Shown here: one piece after another, positions 44,955 to 53,000 of the stretch
Numbering within the stretch: the first letter of the stretch is position 1
Layout: each line of letters opens with the position of its first letter
From: Anaerosacchariphilus polymeriproducens
GTDB lineage: Bacteria; Bacillota; Clostridia; Lachnospirales; Lachnospiraceae
Reading direction: 5' to 3'
Assembly (NCBI RefSeq): GCF_003363435.1
Contig: NZ_QRCT01000014.1
Coordinates: forward strand, 59,332 to 123,331
DNA length: 64,000 nt
Notes under the pieces: generated by a model
Databases searched by the model: none
Told to the model about the DNA's origin: nothing
Seen by the model: only the letters and a program-made list of their open reading frames with translations
Program-made: the position numbers and the translations under genes

Positions 44955-45261
44955 TTATCTCAATAAAATATATGCAACTTGTTAAGGTCCTGTAATAAAT
45001 ATTGTGTCTTTGAAAATAAATAGGTCTTTCTTGTCGAGAATTAGATATGAAGAATTCTAAACAAGGAGGACCTATTTTATACTTTAAAATCTTCATTTTG
45101 AAAAATTATTTTTGCCCATTTTCTTATTTTTACTAAATCATCTTCCGTTTGATCACCTTTAATCTTGTTATATTATGTCTTTTTTTACAGCTAAAACTTT
45201 TTTCACTAATGTTTATCCGCATTTAATTCCATCTTTATCCCTTTCTGTATTTCAATAATTA
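44955..45261. other. Intergenic region after the PTS operon
   Basis: A 307-base gap between convergent genes. It contains the 60-base inverted repeat at 45018-45077 and otherwise AT-rich DNA with no coding frame I can support on either strand. Confidence 0.6.
45018..45077. repeat. Long inverted repeat downstream of the PTS operon
   Basis: Arms of 17 bases: AAATAGGTC-TTT-CTTGT (45018-45034) and ACAAG-GAG-GACCTATTT (45061-45077). They pair at 14 of 17 positions; the loop holds a further AGAATT/AATTCT pair. It could be a bidirectional terminator, or a remnant of a small mobile element; the right arm also looks like a ribosome binding site AAGGAGGA. Confidence 0.5.
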
Positions 45262-45555
45262 CTAGAATATTTTGGTTATATCTTGAAACCTATTCATCAC
45301 TCGATAAATCTCAACATACTCTACTCCCACTTTATACAACACCACATAATTACCACACACCACATACTTATAATTCGTTTTAAAGCTGACCCTCTTAGCT
45401 AAATCTACCCCCATACTCGGAAACTGCTGTACATTTTTAAATTGACTAAAAATCTCCTGCACCGTTTGCTGTGCTGCATCGGGATTATCTTCTGATATAA
45501 AGTCCTTAATGTTCTTTAAGTCAATAGCAACAAATGGGTTAATCCGTAGTTTCAT
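45262..45555 (-). CDS. Type II toxin, RelE/ParE superfamily
   Basis: A 97-residue toxin. LRINPFVAIDLKNIKDFISE at the N-terminus and the C-terminal VVLYKVGVEYVEIYRVMNRFQDI are the typical RelE/ParE core strand pattern, with Arg84 and Arg88 near the end. Whether it cuts mRNA (RelE) or poisons gyrase (ParE) cannot be told. It starts six bases after its antitoxin, the normal order. Confidence 0.9.
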   Translation of the reverse strand: MKLRINPFVAIDLKNIKDFISEDNPDAAQQTVQEIFSQFKNVQQFPSMGVDLAKRVSFKTNYKYVVCGNYVVLYKVGVEYVEIYRVMNRFQDITKIF

Positions 45556-45561
45556 TATAAT

Positions 45562-45810
45562 CTATTCTCCTAATGTAGCTTTCAATTCATCAAAGGTCAG
45601 CCAACCGTTTTCGTTTCTTACAGCCTCTTCTGCTTCCTGCAACTTCATCAATAACTTTTTCTCTGATTTTTCACGTTCATAATCTTCAATATCCATCACT
45701 ACAAACCGTCCTCTTCCATTCTTTGTTAGAAAAACAGGTTCTCCAATCTGGCAATTTTTCAATACTTCATTATAATTTCTCAAATCTGAAACTGGTAATA
45801 TATTCGGCAT
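45562..45810 (-). CDS. Type II antitoxin, Phd/YefM family
   Basis: An 82-residue antitoxin. The N-terminal DNA-binding fold reads ILPVSDLRNYNEVLKNC and continues with GEPVFLTKNGRGRFVVMDIEDYE. The C-terminal tail that wraps the toxin is acidic. AAAGGAAG precedes the ATG. A sigma-A promoter with an overlapping 8-bp inverted repeat lies upstream, consistent with autoregulation by the antitoxin-toxin complex. Confidence 0.92.
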   Translation of the reverse strand: MPNILPVSDLRNYNEVLKNCQIGEPVFLTKNGRGRFVVMDIEDYEREKSEKKLLMKLQEAEEAVRNENGWLTFDELKATLGE

Positions 45811-45848
45811 AAATCAACTTCCTTTCCAAATGCTTTATTTATACTTAT

Positions 45849-45877
45849 ATTATATGCAATTATGCTGTATTATTCAA
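45849..45877 (-). promoter_or_regulatory. Sigma-A promoter of the toxin-antitoxin pair
   Basis: On the minus strand TTGAAT (45872-45877), a 17-bp spacer and a perfect TATAAT (45849-45854), about 40 bases before the antitoxin start. Confidence 0.8.
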
Positions 45878-45895
45878 CGAGAAATTTTACAGCAT
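45862..45895. promoter_or_regulatory. Inverted repeat overlapping the antitoxin promoter
   Basis: ATGCTGTA (45862-45869) and TACAGCAT (45888-45895), perfect 8-bp arms spanning the -35 box. A good candidate for the antitoxin operator. Confidence 0.55.
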
Positions 45896-45967
45896 TTTAT
45901 TGTAGATTTTTTATACTGTACATTCAGATATCCATTAATAATTGTAAATGGATAATATTATTTTCAC

Positions 45968-46336
45968 CTAGTCCCTATTAAAATCAATCATTTCCTTAAT
46001 TGCTTCTTCTATCCAATTCCAGAAGTCATTATATTCCTTTCTTTGCTCAAATCCTACTGATGCAAAGTCATGTATTATTTGAACTTTTTCGCCTTTACCT
46101 ATTTCAAAGCATGCTATATCATCATTATCATCTCTTCTCGCAAAAGGTATCAGCTTTCTATCAGAATATCTCTCCTTAAGGCCTTTTTATCTACTTAACA
46201 CTCTTTCTGCATCCATAATGTACCATAAATCAAAGTCTAGTAAATTTAATTCTATCGCTTTTTTAAAAGAATCAGGATAGTGAAACCCAAAACACCCAAA
46301 ATTACCTAATCTATTTTCTAAAACTTCAACATTCAT
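45968..46336 (-). pseudogene. SMI1/KNR4 (SUKH)-like immunity gene with an internal stop
   Basis: From ATG at 46336 the frame reads MNVEVLENRLGNFGCFGFHY, then hits TAA after RVLSR (codon 50) and continues open for 72 more codons to 45968. The second half has LIPFARRDDNDDIACFEIG and VQIIHDFASVGFEQR, matching SUKH/SMI1-type immunity proteins of polymorphic toxins from memory. It lies just downstream of a decayed toxin gene, the usual place for a cognate immunity gene. The single nonsense codon suggests recent loss; a sequencing error is possible. Confidence 0.7.
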
Positions 46337-46382
46337 AAATATTAACTATTATTTCCATGATTTGCACTGATGTTTATTGTTC

Positions 46383-47360
46383 TCATATAATGCTTTTTAT
46401 TTTCCATATTTTATCACATTCTTGAAATCTACGATAATATTTCGGCTTATTTTTTACATGGTGATAAATGTTATCCAAAATTGCCAGGTCATCCATCGAA
46501 GTAATACCAATCTTCTTCAATTGTTCCACGGAAGTGATACCCAGCTTCGCCAGATCGTCTGCGGAGTTCACTCCCAGTTTGACCAGGTCATCTACACAAC
46601 TTGCGTTTTTCAAAACACTGACTTTTCCACCCATCGCTATTTTTGCTGTTTTCCCCAGTTTGTCTAAGCCTTTAACGCCCGCTATAGAGCCAATCGTATA
46701 TCCGACTGCATAAAAGATTCCTTCTTCTTCTACTGAATCCATGATCTGCTGCCCCAAAGCCGGTATCCACTCGAGACTCACAAGCACTTTTGCTGTTTCT
46801 ACTCCTTGATCAAAAACATGAGAAGCCCACTTTGGTGGAGATATATCAAGCGGTTTGCACACTCCAATGACAACCGCTGATGCTGCAAATGCTACTAATC
46901 CACCTATCAATGTTATAAGGCGCCTACGACCGTATCCCATAAGGCTTTTGCAATCCCTTTGACAAGATCTACGACAGCATCCTTACAATTGCCGAAAATT
47001 CTTTTAAACCATTCCAGATTCCCTTCATAAGTCTTTAACAGTTGTCCTGCTTTTGATCCATAAGTATCATCCATATTTTCAAAAGGAATTACTTTCGTTT
47101 CATGAAAATTATCTATATCGTCCATGTTTTGTTTTAATATAGCATAACTGCCAGGTAGTATATTATTCCACCAAATGTCATTACGGTCTACTCGCATCAT
47201 GTTTTCTTTATTCTTTGGCCACATAATGTTCTGCATATCGGTGTTGTAACCTTGGAACAAATCATAAAGGTCTTTTATCTCGTTTTTACATTTCTTAATA
47301 TCTTTCTCTAAATCCTCTTTTGTATCCAGTATCGCATCAATCGATTTCCCTTCACAATGC
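46383..47360 (-). pseudogene. Truncated, frameshifted copy of the type VII toxin gene
   Basis: A decayed paralogue of the toxin at 48163-49980. The right-hand part matches residues 43-240 of that protein (CEGKSIDAILD onward) but lacks the first 42 residues and an internal stretch. At 46921-46922 two extra bases relative to the intact gene shift the frame. The left-hand part then continues with LIGGLVAFAASAVVIGV through to four of the 11-residue repeats. It ends in an unrelated tail DNIYHHVKNKPKYYRRF, probably the remains of a different toxin module. A SUKH-like immunity pseudogene follows. Confidence 0.85.
46591..46920. repeat. 330-bp direct repeat, copy in the toxin pseudogene
   Basis: Nearly identical to 48923-49252 and of exactly equal length. 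It covers the conserved carrier segment from ASCVDD back to the LVGG region. Such homology allows exchange between toxin modules. Confidence 0.85.
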
Positions 47361-47514
47361 AACAACTATATCTACTTCTGCTGCTGCCATATTCCCTCTT
47401 TTACTTAAATTAGTATTAGGCATTTCAGAGCGAATATTACTGATTTTATTCTTTAAATTTTTCTTGACAGCTTCAGCCGCACCCTTAGTTCCCATTAATT
47501 TTAGCTTATTCTTT
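47352..47514 (-). pseudogene. Fragment of a second toxin C-terminal domain (deaminase-like)
   Basis: An open stretch encoding KLKLMGTKGAAEAVKK and, further on, LSKRGNMAAAEVDI, then ending abruptly at a TGA where it joins the truncated toxin copy. The RGNMAAAEVDI piece resembles the start of SCP1.201-type deaminase toxins, from recall. It has no start codon or carrier region of its own. Confidence 0.5.
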
Positions 47515-47574
47515 TAAAATAATTCCAGCCAAATCCATAATTTAACTATCATCTTCATAACAATTTATGCTGAC

Positions 47575-47620
47575 CAAAACCAGTATCCATTCAAGACTCA
47601 CAAGCACTAGTATCCTCATT
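47575..47620 (-). pseudogene. Third decayed copy of the toxin carrier region
   Basis: About 45 bases encode VLVSLEWI, matching residues 288-295 of the intact toxin, with similar but mutated flanks (LVLVSIN for PALGQQI). It is a relic of another copy of the same gene. Confidence 0.5.
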
Positions 47621-47630
47621 ATGTTTTATA

Positions 47631-48152
47631 TCATTTTAATATTTTTGATAAAATTTTACCATTATAAGAGACACCCCATCCATTATTTTTATCTATCGTA
47701 AATTTTTTAACTTTTTCTATATTGGGTAAAATCACCTCATTATTTACTAAATATTTTATAACATCATCCAAAACTTCCAAGCTTTCTTTACCTTCTCCAA
47801 CTATCGAACTATATGCATGACTATTTGCCAAATCATATACCTTTTTCAATATAATATTGGCATCATCACCAACACCCTTATATATTTCTTTTAATTTCAA
47901 ATAGTTTTCATAAGATAAATGCTCAAAATCTGATGATTCATAATCATCAAATTCAAATAAATATTCAGGAATGATTTCAATTACTTCATCCATCCATATA
48001 TCCCACAGTTCTAAACTTGTTATTTGCCAATACTTTTCTAAAATAAAGCTCCAATCTTTATTAGGATATTTAGTTAATAAGTATTCTTCTAAACACATTA
48101 TCCCATATCCTATTCTTCCTGTAATTGATATGTTTTTTAATTCTTCCATCAT
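47631..48152 (-). CDS. Probable immunity protein of the deaminase toxin
   Basis: A 173-residue acidic, mainly helical protein with no signal peptide or membrane segment; it begins MMEELKNISITGRIGYGIMC. I do not recognise the family. It starts 10 bases after the toxin gene with AGGAG, the normal position for a cognate immunity gene of a polymorphic toxin. Specific neutralisation of the YwqJ-type deaminase is inference from context. Confidence 0.8.
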   Translation of the reverse strand: MMEELKNISITGRIGYGIMCLEEYLLTKYPNKDWSFILEKYWQITSLELWDIWMDEVIEIIPEYLFEFDDYESSDFEHLSYENYLKLKEIYKGVGDDANIILKKVYDLANSHAYSSIVGEGKESLEVLDDVIKYLVNNEVILPNIEKVKKFTIDKNNGWGVSYNGKILSKILK

Positions 48153-48162
48153 ATAAATTCTC

Positions 48163-49980
48163 CTATTCTCCTAACCATCCAGAATAATTCTCTGCAACTC
48201 TACCTTTAAAAGTATATGTACAGTTCTCACATGCAACTTTAGATGCACCAAACTTACTATTTGTTGTATGAATTGTTCCCATATAAAGATCTTTTAATTT
48301 TGCCCCATCATTCAATGCTTGATTTACTGCATCAACTTCTGCACAATTTCCTACTGTATATTTATTTAACGATTGTTCTGGCAAAATGCCTGAGGTATTA
48401 CTCTCTCCAAACAATATAGGATTTTTGTTACTTCCACTAATATTTATACCATTATTTCTTCCAAAATAATACTTACCTGTAGTTTCATCATAAACAACAC
48501 ATGCCGTATTAAACTTGTCTCGTTGCCTTTTAGAAATCTTTGATAATTTCTCTCCCTCGCTTTGAGCCCAGTTTTCTACTTTAGTTTTTAATTGTGTGAA
48601 CCTACTCCCTACTTCAACAAAATCATCAGCCGACTTCACCCCAATCTTAGCCAAATCTTCTGACGATGTAATCCCAAGCTTTGCCAAGTCATCCATCGAA
48701 GTAATACCAATCTTCTTCAATTGTTCCACGGAAGTGATACCCAGCTTCGCAAAATCGTCTGCGGATTTCACTCCCAGTTTGACCAGGTCGTCTATGGAGT
48801 TGACTCCGACTTTGGCTAAATCATCAAGGGAATTGACTCCAACCTTTAGTAAGTCATCCACGGAAGTAATACCCGCTTTAACAAGATCATCTGTCGAACT
48901 TAGACCAGCTCTCAACAGGTCATCTACACAACTTGCGTTCTTTAAAACACTAACTTTTCCACCCATCGCTATTTTTGCTGTTTTCCCCAGTTTGTCTAAG
49001 CCTTTAACGCCCGCTATAGATCCAATCGTATATCCGACTGCATAAAAGATACCTTCTTCTTCTACTGAGTCCATGATCTGCTGCCCCAAAGCTGGTATCC
49101 ATTCAAGACTCACGAGCACTTTTGCTGTTTCTACCCCTTGATTAAAAACATGAGAAGCCCACTTTGGCGGAGATATATCCAGAGGTTTGCATACACCAAT
49201 GACAACCGCTGAAGCCGCAAATGCCACTAATCCGCCTACCAATGTTATAAGGCCTACGACCGTATCCCATAACGCTTTCGCGACACCTACTACAATATCT
49301 ACTACAGCATCAACACATGTACCGACAATTCTTTTAAACCATTCCAGATTCCCTTCATAAGTATATAACAATTGTCCTGCTTTTGCTGCATAAGTATCAT
49401 CCATATTTTCAAAAGGAATCACTTTCGTTTCATGAAAATTGTCCAGTTTGTTCATTTGCTGCTTCAATGCATTATAACTTGCAGGTACTACGGTATTGAA
49501 AATCTCATCTATTTTTCTGCCGTTTCTTTGCTGTTTCTTACGTTCTTCATCGTCATCGGTATCAATTACATCATTATAATTGTACCCATACCCGTAATTA
49601 TTATAGAGTACCATTGCTTTTAACGAATTTATACTATCTACTTCACAGCTGATCTGATATTTATTCCACCAAATATCATTTCGGTCTACACGCATCATAC
49701 TTCCTTTATCCTTAGGCTGCATAATATCCTGCATGTCTTTGTTATAGCCTTGGAATAATTCGTAAAGGTCTTTGATTTCCTCCTTACATTTTTTTATGTC
49801 TTTCTCTAAATCCTCCTGCGTATCCAAAATCGCATCAATAGACTTTCCTTCACAGTTTGTCAACTTCTTACATACAGTTCTTAATACTGTTTCCATTGTT
49901 GTAACTGCCTTTAGGTAACTATTTAAATCGTTTTCAATTGCTTCTGTTCTTTCAAAGTATAATTTTAAGTCTCTCTTCAT
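48163..49980 (-). CDS. Type VII polymorphic toxin with YwqJ-like deaminase domain
   Basis: A 605-residue toxin. The helical N-terminus (1-240) with EDLEKDIKKCKEEIKDL is the presumed secretion carrier. A hydrophobic Gly/Ala stretch (243-264) could insert in membranes. Residues 350-458 are ten 11-residue repeats of the form DDLxKxGVxSx. The C-terminal domain (about 480-605) has the deaminase zinc motif GNCAEVDAVNQAL (Cys546, Glu548) and CENC (584-587), as in YwqJ of Bacillus. Deaminase toxins attack nucleic acid bases or nucleotides; the target is unknown. AAGGGG precedes the ATG. EssC lies directly upstream and the immunity gene downstream. Confidence 0.9.
   Translation of the reverse strand: MKRDLKLYFERTEAIENDLNSYLKAVTTMETVLRTVCKKLTNCEGKSIDAILDTQEDLEKDIKKCKEEIKDLYELFQGYNKDMQDIMQPKDKGSMMRVDRNDIWWNKYQISCEVDSINSLKAMVLYNNYGYGYNYNDVIDTDDDEERKKQQRNGRKIDEIFNTVVPASYNALKQQMNKLDNFHETKVIPFENMDDTYAAKAGQLLYTYEGNLEWFKRIVGTCVDAVVDIVVGVAKALWDTVVGLITLVGGLVAFAASAVVIGVCKPLDISPPKWASHVFNQGVETAKVLVSLEWIPALGQQIMDSVEEEGIFYAVGYTIGSIAGVKGLDKLGKTAKIAMGGKVSVLKNASCVDDLLRAGLSSTDDLVKAGITSVDDLLKVGVNSLDDLAKVGVNSIDDLVKLGVKSADDFAKLGITSVEQLKKIGITSMDDLAKLGITSSEDLAKIGVKSADDFVEVGSRFTQLKTKVENWAQSEGEKLSKISKRQRDKFNTACVVYDETTGKYYFGRNNGINISGSNKNPILFGESNTSGILPEQSLNKYTVGNCAEVDAVNQALNDGAKLKDLYMGTIHTTNSKFGASKVACENCTYTFKGRVAENYSGWLGE
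48607..48933 (-). repeat. Ten tandem 33-bp units in the toxin gene
   Basis: Encodes ten 11-residue repeats (toxin residues 350-458) such as DDLVKAGITSV, DDLLKVGVNSL and DDLAKLGITSS. The pseudogene copy has only four, so the number changes, probably by slippage or recombination. Confidence 0.9.
48923..49252. repeat. 330-bp direct repeat, copy in the intact toxin gene
   Basis: Partner of 46591-46920 in the same orientation. The intact copy continues cleanly into the upstream reading frame, while the other has two extra bases right after it. Confidence 0.85.
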
Positions 49981-50031
49981 AAGTAAGTTTCCCCTTATTA
50001 AATTCTTTTGTCAAAAAATAGTTGTAAAATG

Positions 50032-53000
50032 TTACTCTATTCCCTCATAATCAACCACCTTAACTTTCTCCATTTCTCCTTCCTGTATCAAATAGCCTTC
50101 CATTCCTTGAAGTGGTGCTGTATTTTCACGTAACGTCTTAACGGAGAAGTCATACATCTTAACAAGATTCAGATTTTCAAACATCACCATTGTTGATTCT
50201 GCTCGTATTAATTTAATAGATTCCGGTGTTCCATAACCTGCTACAATATTTGGAACATCTGAGAATATGAATAGGACTCGGTACTTCTTTAAGTTTTGTA
50301 CAATGTTTTTGAATAAATCGTTCGCTTGGAAGTTCTCTTCAAATTCTTCGAAAACATCTGAGTTTTCCAATAAAATTACGATAAACTCCGCATCCTCAAG
50401 TGATTCCGGATTTTCATAAAGTTCTTTTTTCCTATTCTCTAATATCTCTGCGACTTCGTTTAAAATACTTTCTATATCTCTTGGATTAAAGGAATATTTT
50501 ACGACACTTTCCAAGTTTTCCATCGCTTGAAGCTGTCTTTGTACACCATCGATAACATATATTTTAGAAGAAATCTGGTTATTTTTGTTGTTCAAGTATT
50601 CAATTAAATAGCGGACCAAATTGTAACGCTTCTCTGCATCTCTACCCATAATTCCAAAGATACCAGCTGTAAGCATTTTTACATACTGCATTGAAATGGT
50701 AGAAAAATCAATTGCAAACGGAATTTCATTTCTATGTTCCTTCATATCGCCTGCGAATCTCATTAATTCGTTTACATTCAATACTTTTGGTACTTCTGGA
50801 ATCGGTTTCGCAAATTGGTTTTCATATTGTTGATTCATTTCTTGAATAAACTGAGCAATCTTCTCATTACGTATAAATTCTTTTTCCCCTTCTACACATA
50901 ATGCAGTCTGGAATTCAAGAATTCTCTTATCCATCATAAACAAGCCGCGCCCTTCCGTTTCTCTCGGTTCCATTTTGCAGCGTTCAAATAGGCTACTATA
51001 ATCACCTTTTTCATTTTGCACCAATGAAAAACGAGTTCCAAAGTTGGCCATCATCTTGTAATTCAGCGCATTTGATTGAGAAGACGTTAAAATCAGATTG
51101 ATACCAAGGCTTAGTCCTTCCCGGGAGATCGCCATGAAATTTTCGAAATAATCTTGATAATACTCTTTAAATGCTACTACATTATCTACAAAAATCAGTA
51201 CCTGCGGCAGATCACTATACCCTGCTTCTTTATAAGCACTGAATGTACCTACATTTTTCTCCAGCAATGCAATTTTTCTACTTACCATTTCTTCATCCAT
51301 CATTTTGATAAAGTTCTTAATTCGCTCTTCTTCTGAAGAGAGAATGACCCCTCCGACCTGATGTGCCTTTTCAAATACTTTTAATGCCATAGTACCAAAG
51401 TCTAAAATATAGACATTTACCTCTTGAGGACTATAGTTTTCTACTAGAGCGTATAATATCGTCTGGAGCATTGTGGTCTTTCCTGTCATCGCAGAACCGG
51501 CAATAAAAGTGTTACTGGAAGATATATCTAAGACTACCTCTTCCTGTACCTGCATTTCAGGGTCATCGTAAATACCAATATTGAGAAGAATTCCTTGTTG
51601 TAAATCCTTTTTGACCGGTTTTAATTCTGATAAGAAAATCTGGGTCTCTAATGGTTTTAGACAGATACCGGAAAGCAGCTCTATTTGATTATCTTCACAA
51701 TAATCATGAAGACTTTCAACGATCGCATCCAACTGTGTAATGGCTTCTTTATCTTTCTTCTTATTTTTATTGGAATAAATAACTTTTCTTCTTCCACCAA
51801 AATCTACCATAGAAAGCTCGAACTCGTTGGTCACTTCTGCAAAACCTGAAACACTTGCTCCACTATATGCTGATTGGAACAATTCAAATATTTCATTATT
51901 ACCAACTTGAAGATAAGCTCGTCCGGGCTCAACAATCTCAGCTGCCAGACCGGTTTTTAACACTTCATTACTGTCTTCCTTCGTCTGTACTTTCAAACAA
52001 AGTTTAAATTTCGAGTTACTCCAAATCTGTGCGTCTACGACACCGGAAGGTTTCTGTGTTGCCAAAATCAAGTGTACACCAAGACTTCGTCCAATTCTGG
52101 CCGCACTGATTAGTTCTTTCATAAAATCCGGATATTCAGTTTTCAACTCTGCGAACTCGTCCACGATGATAATCAAATGGGGAAGCGGCACGCCGCCTTT
52201 TCCACTCTTGCACAACTTAATATATTGATCTATATGATTTACATTATATTCCGAAAATACAGACTGTCTCTTTAATAATTCTGCCTTAATGGATTTTAGC
52301 GAACGGTCTATTTCCCTTCCATCAATATTGGTGATCGTTCCCATCAAGTGAGGAAGCTGCTTGAACTGATTCAACATACCTCCTCCCTTAAAGTCAATCA
52401 AAACAAAACCTACATCATATGGATGGAATTGTATGGCCATCGACAAAATATAACTTTGCAAAATCTCACTCTTACCGGATCCTGTCGTACCCGCTACCAA
52501 ACCATGTGGTCCATGATATTTTTCATGAAGGTCTAAGAATACAAGTTCATTTTTCATCCTTACACCTAATGGTGCTGCCATCGTCTCATATACCTTAGAA
52601 TTCGCCCAATTGGAGCCATAATTGATATCTTGTACACTAAAGATTTTTAACATTTGATATAACGTAATATTTTTGGTCAACTCACTATCCAGATTCACTT
52701 CTTTGATATAAATCGGACTCATTTTTCTGGCAAATCTCTTGATTTGCGTATCCTCGACACTTTCATAAATAAAGGAATCAATATCCTGTGCTTTTTCTGC
52801 TACGATCCGTTTTCCTTCCTTTTCACTGACTAAGCGGATAACTTCCTTACAGCCATAAGGAAGAAACTCTTCGTACTCCGTAAAAAACACAAAGGTAAAA
52901 CCACATTCGTTCGCATTTTTTATGTATTTCGAAATTGGATGATCCAAAATTGCCTGTGTATCATAAACAAAAACAATATACTTGGTATCAAATGTTTTCG

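Noticed and set aside
48607..48933. CRISPR-like array of regularly spaced repeats
   Set aside because: Units are contiguous 33-bp coding repeats in frame, without unique spacers.
48596..49045. Plus-strand open frame of 149 codons over the toxin repeats
   Set aside because: It is the antisense shadow of the 33-bp repeat region; no ribosome binding site and the composition follows the minus-strand gene.
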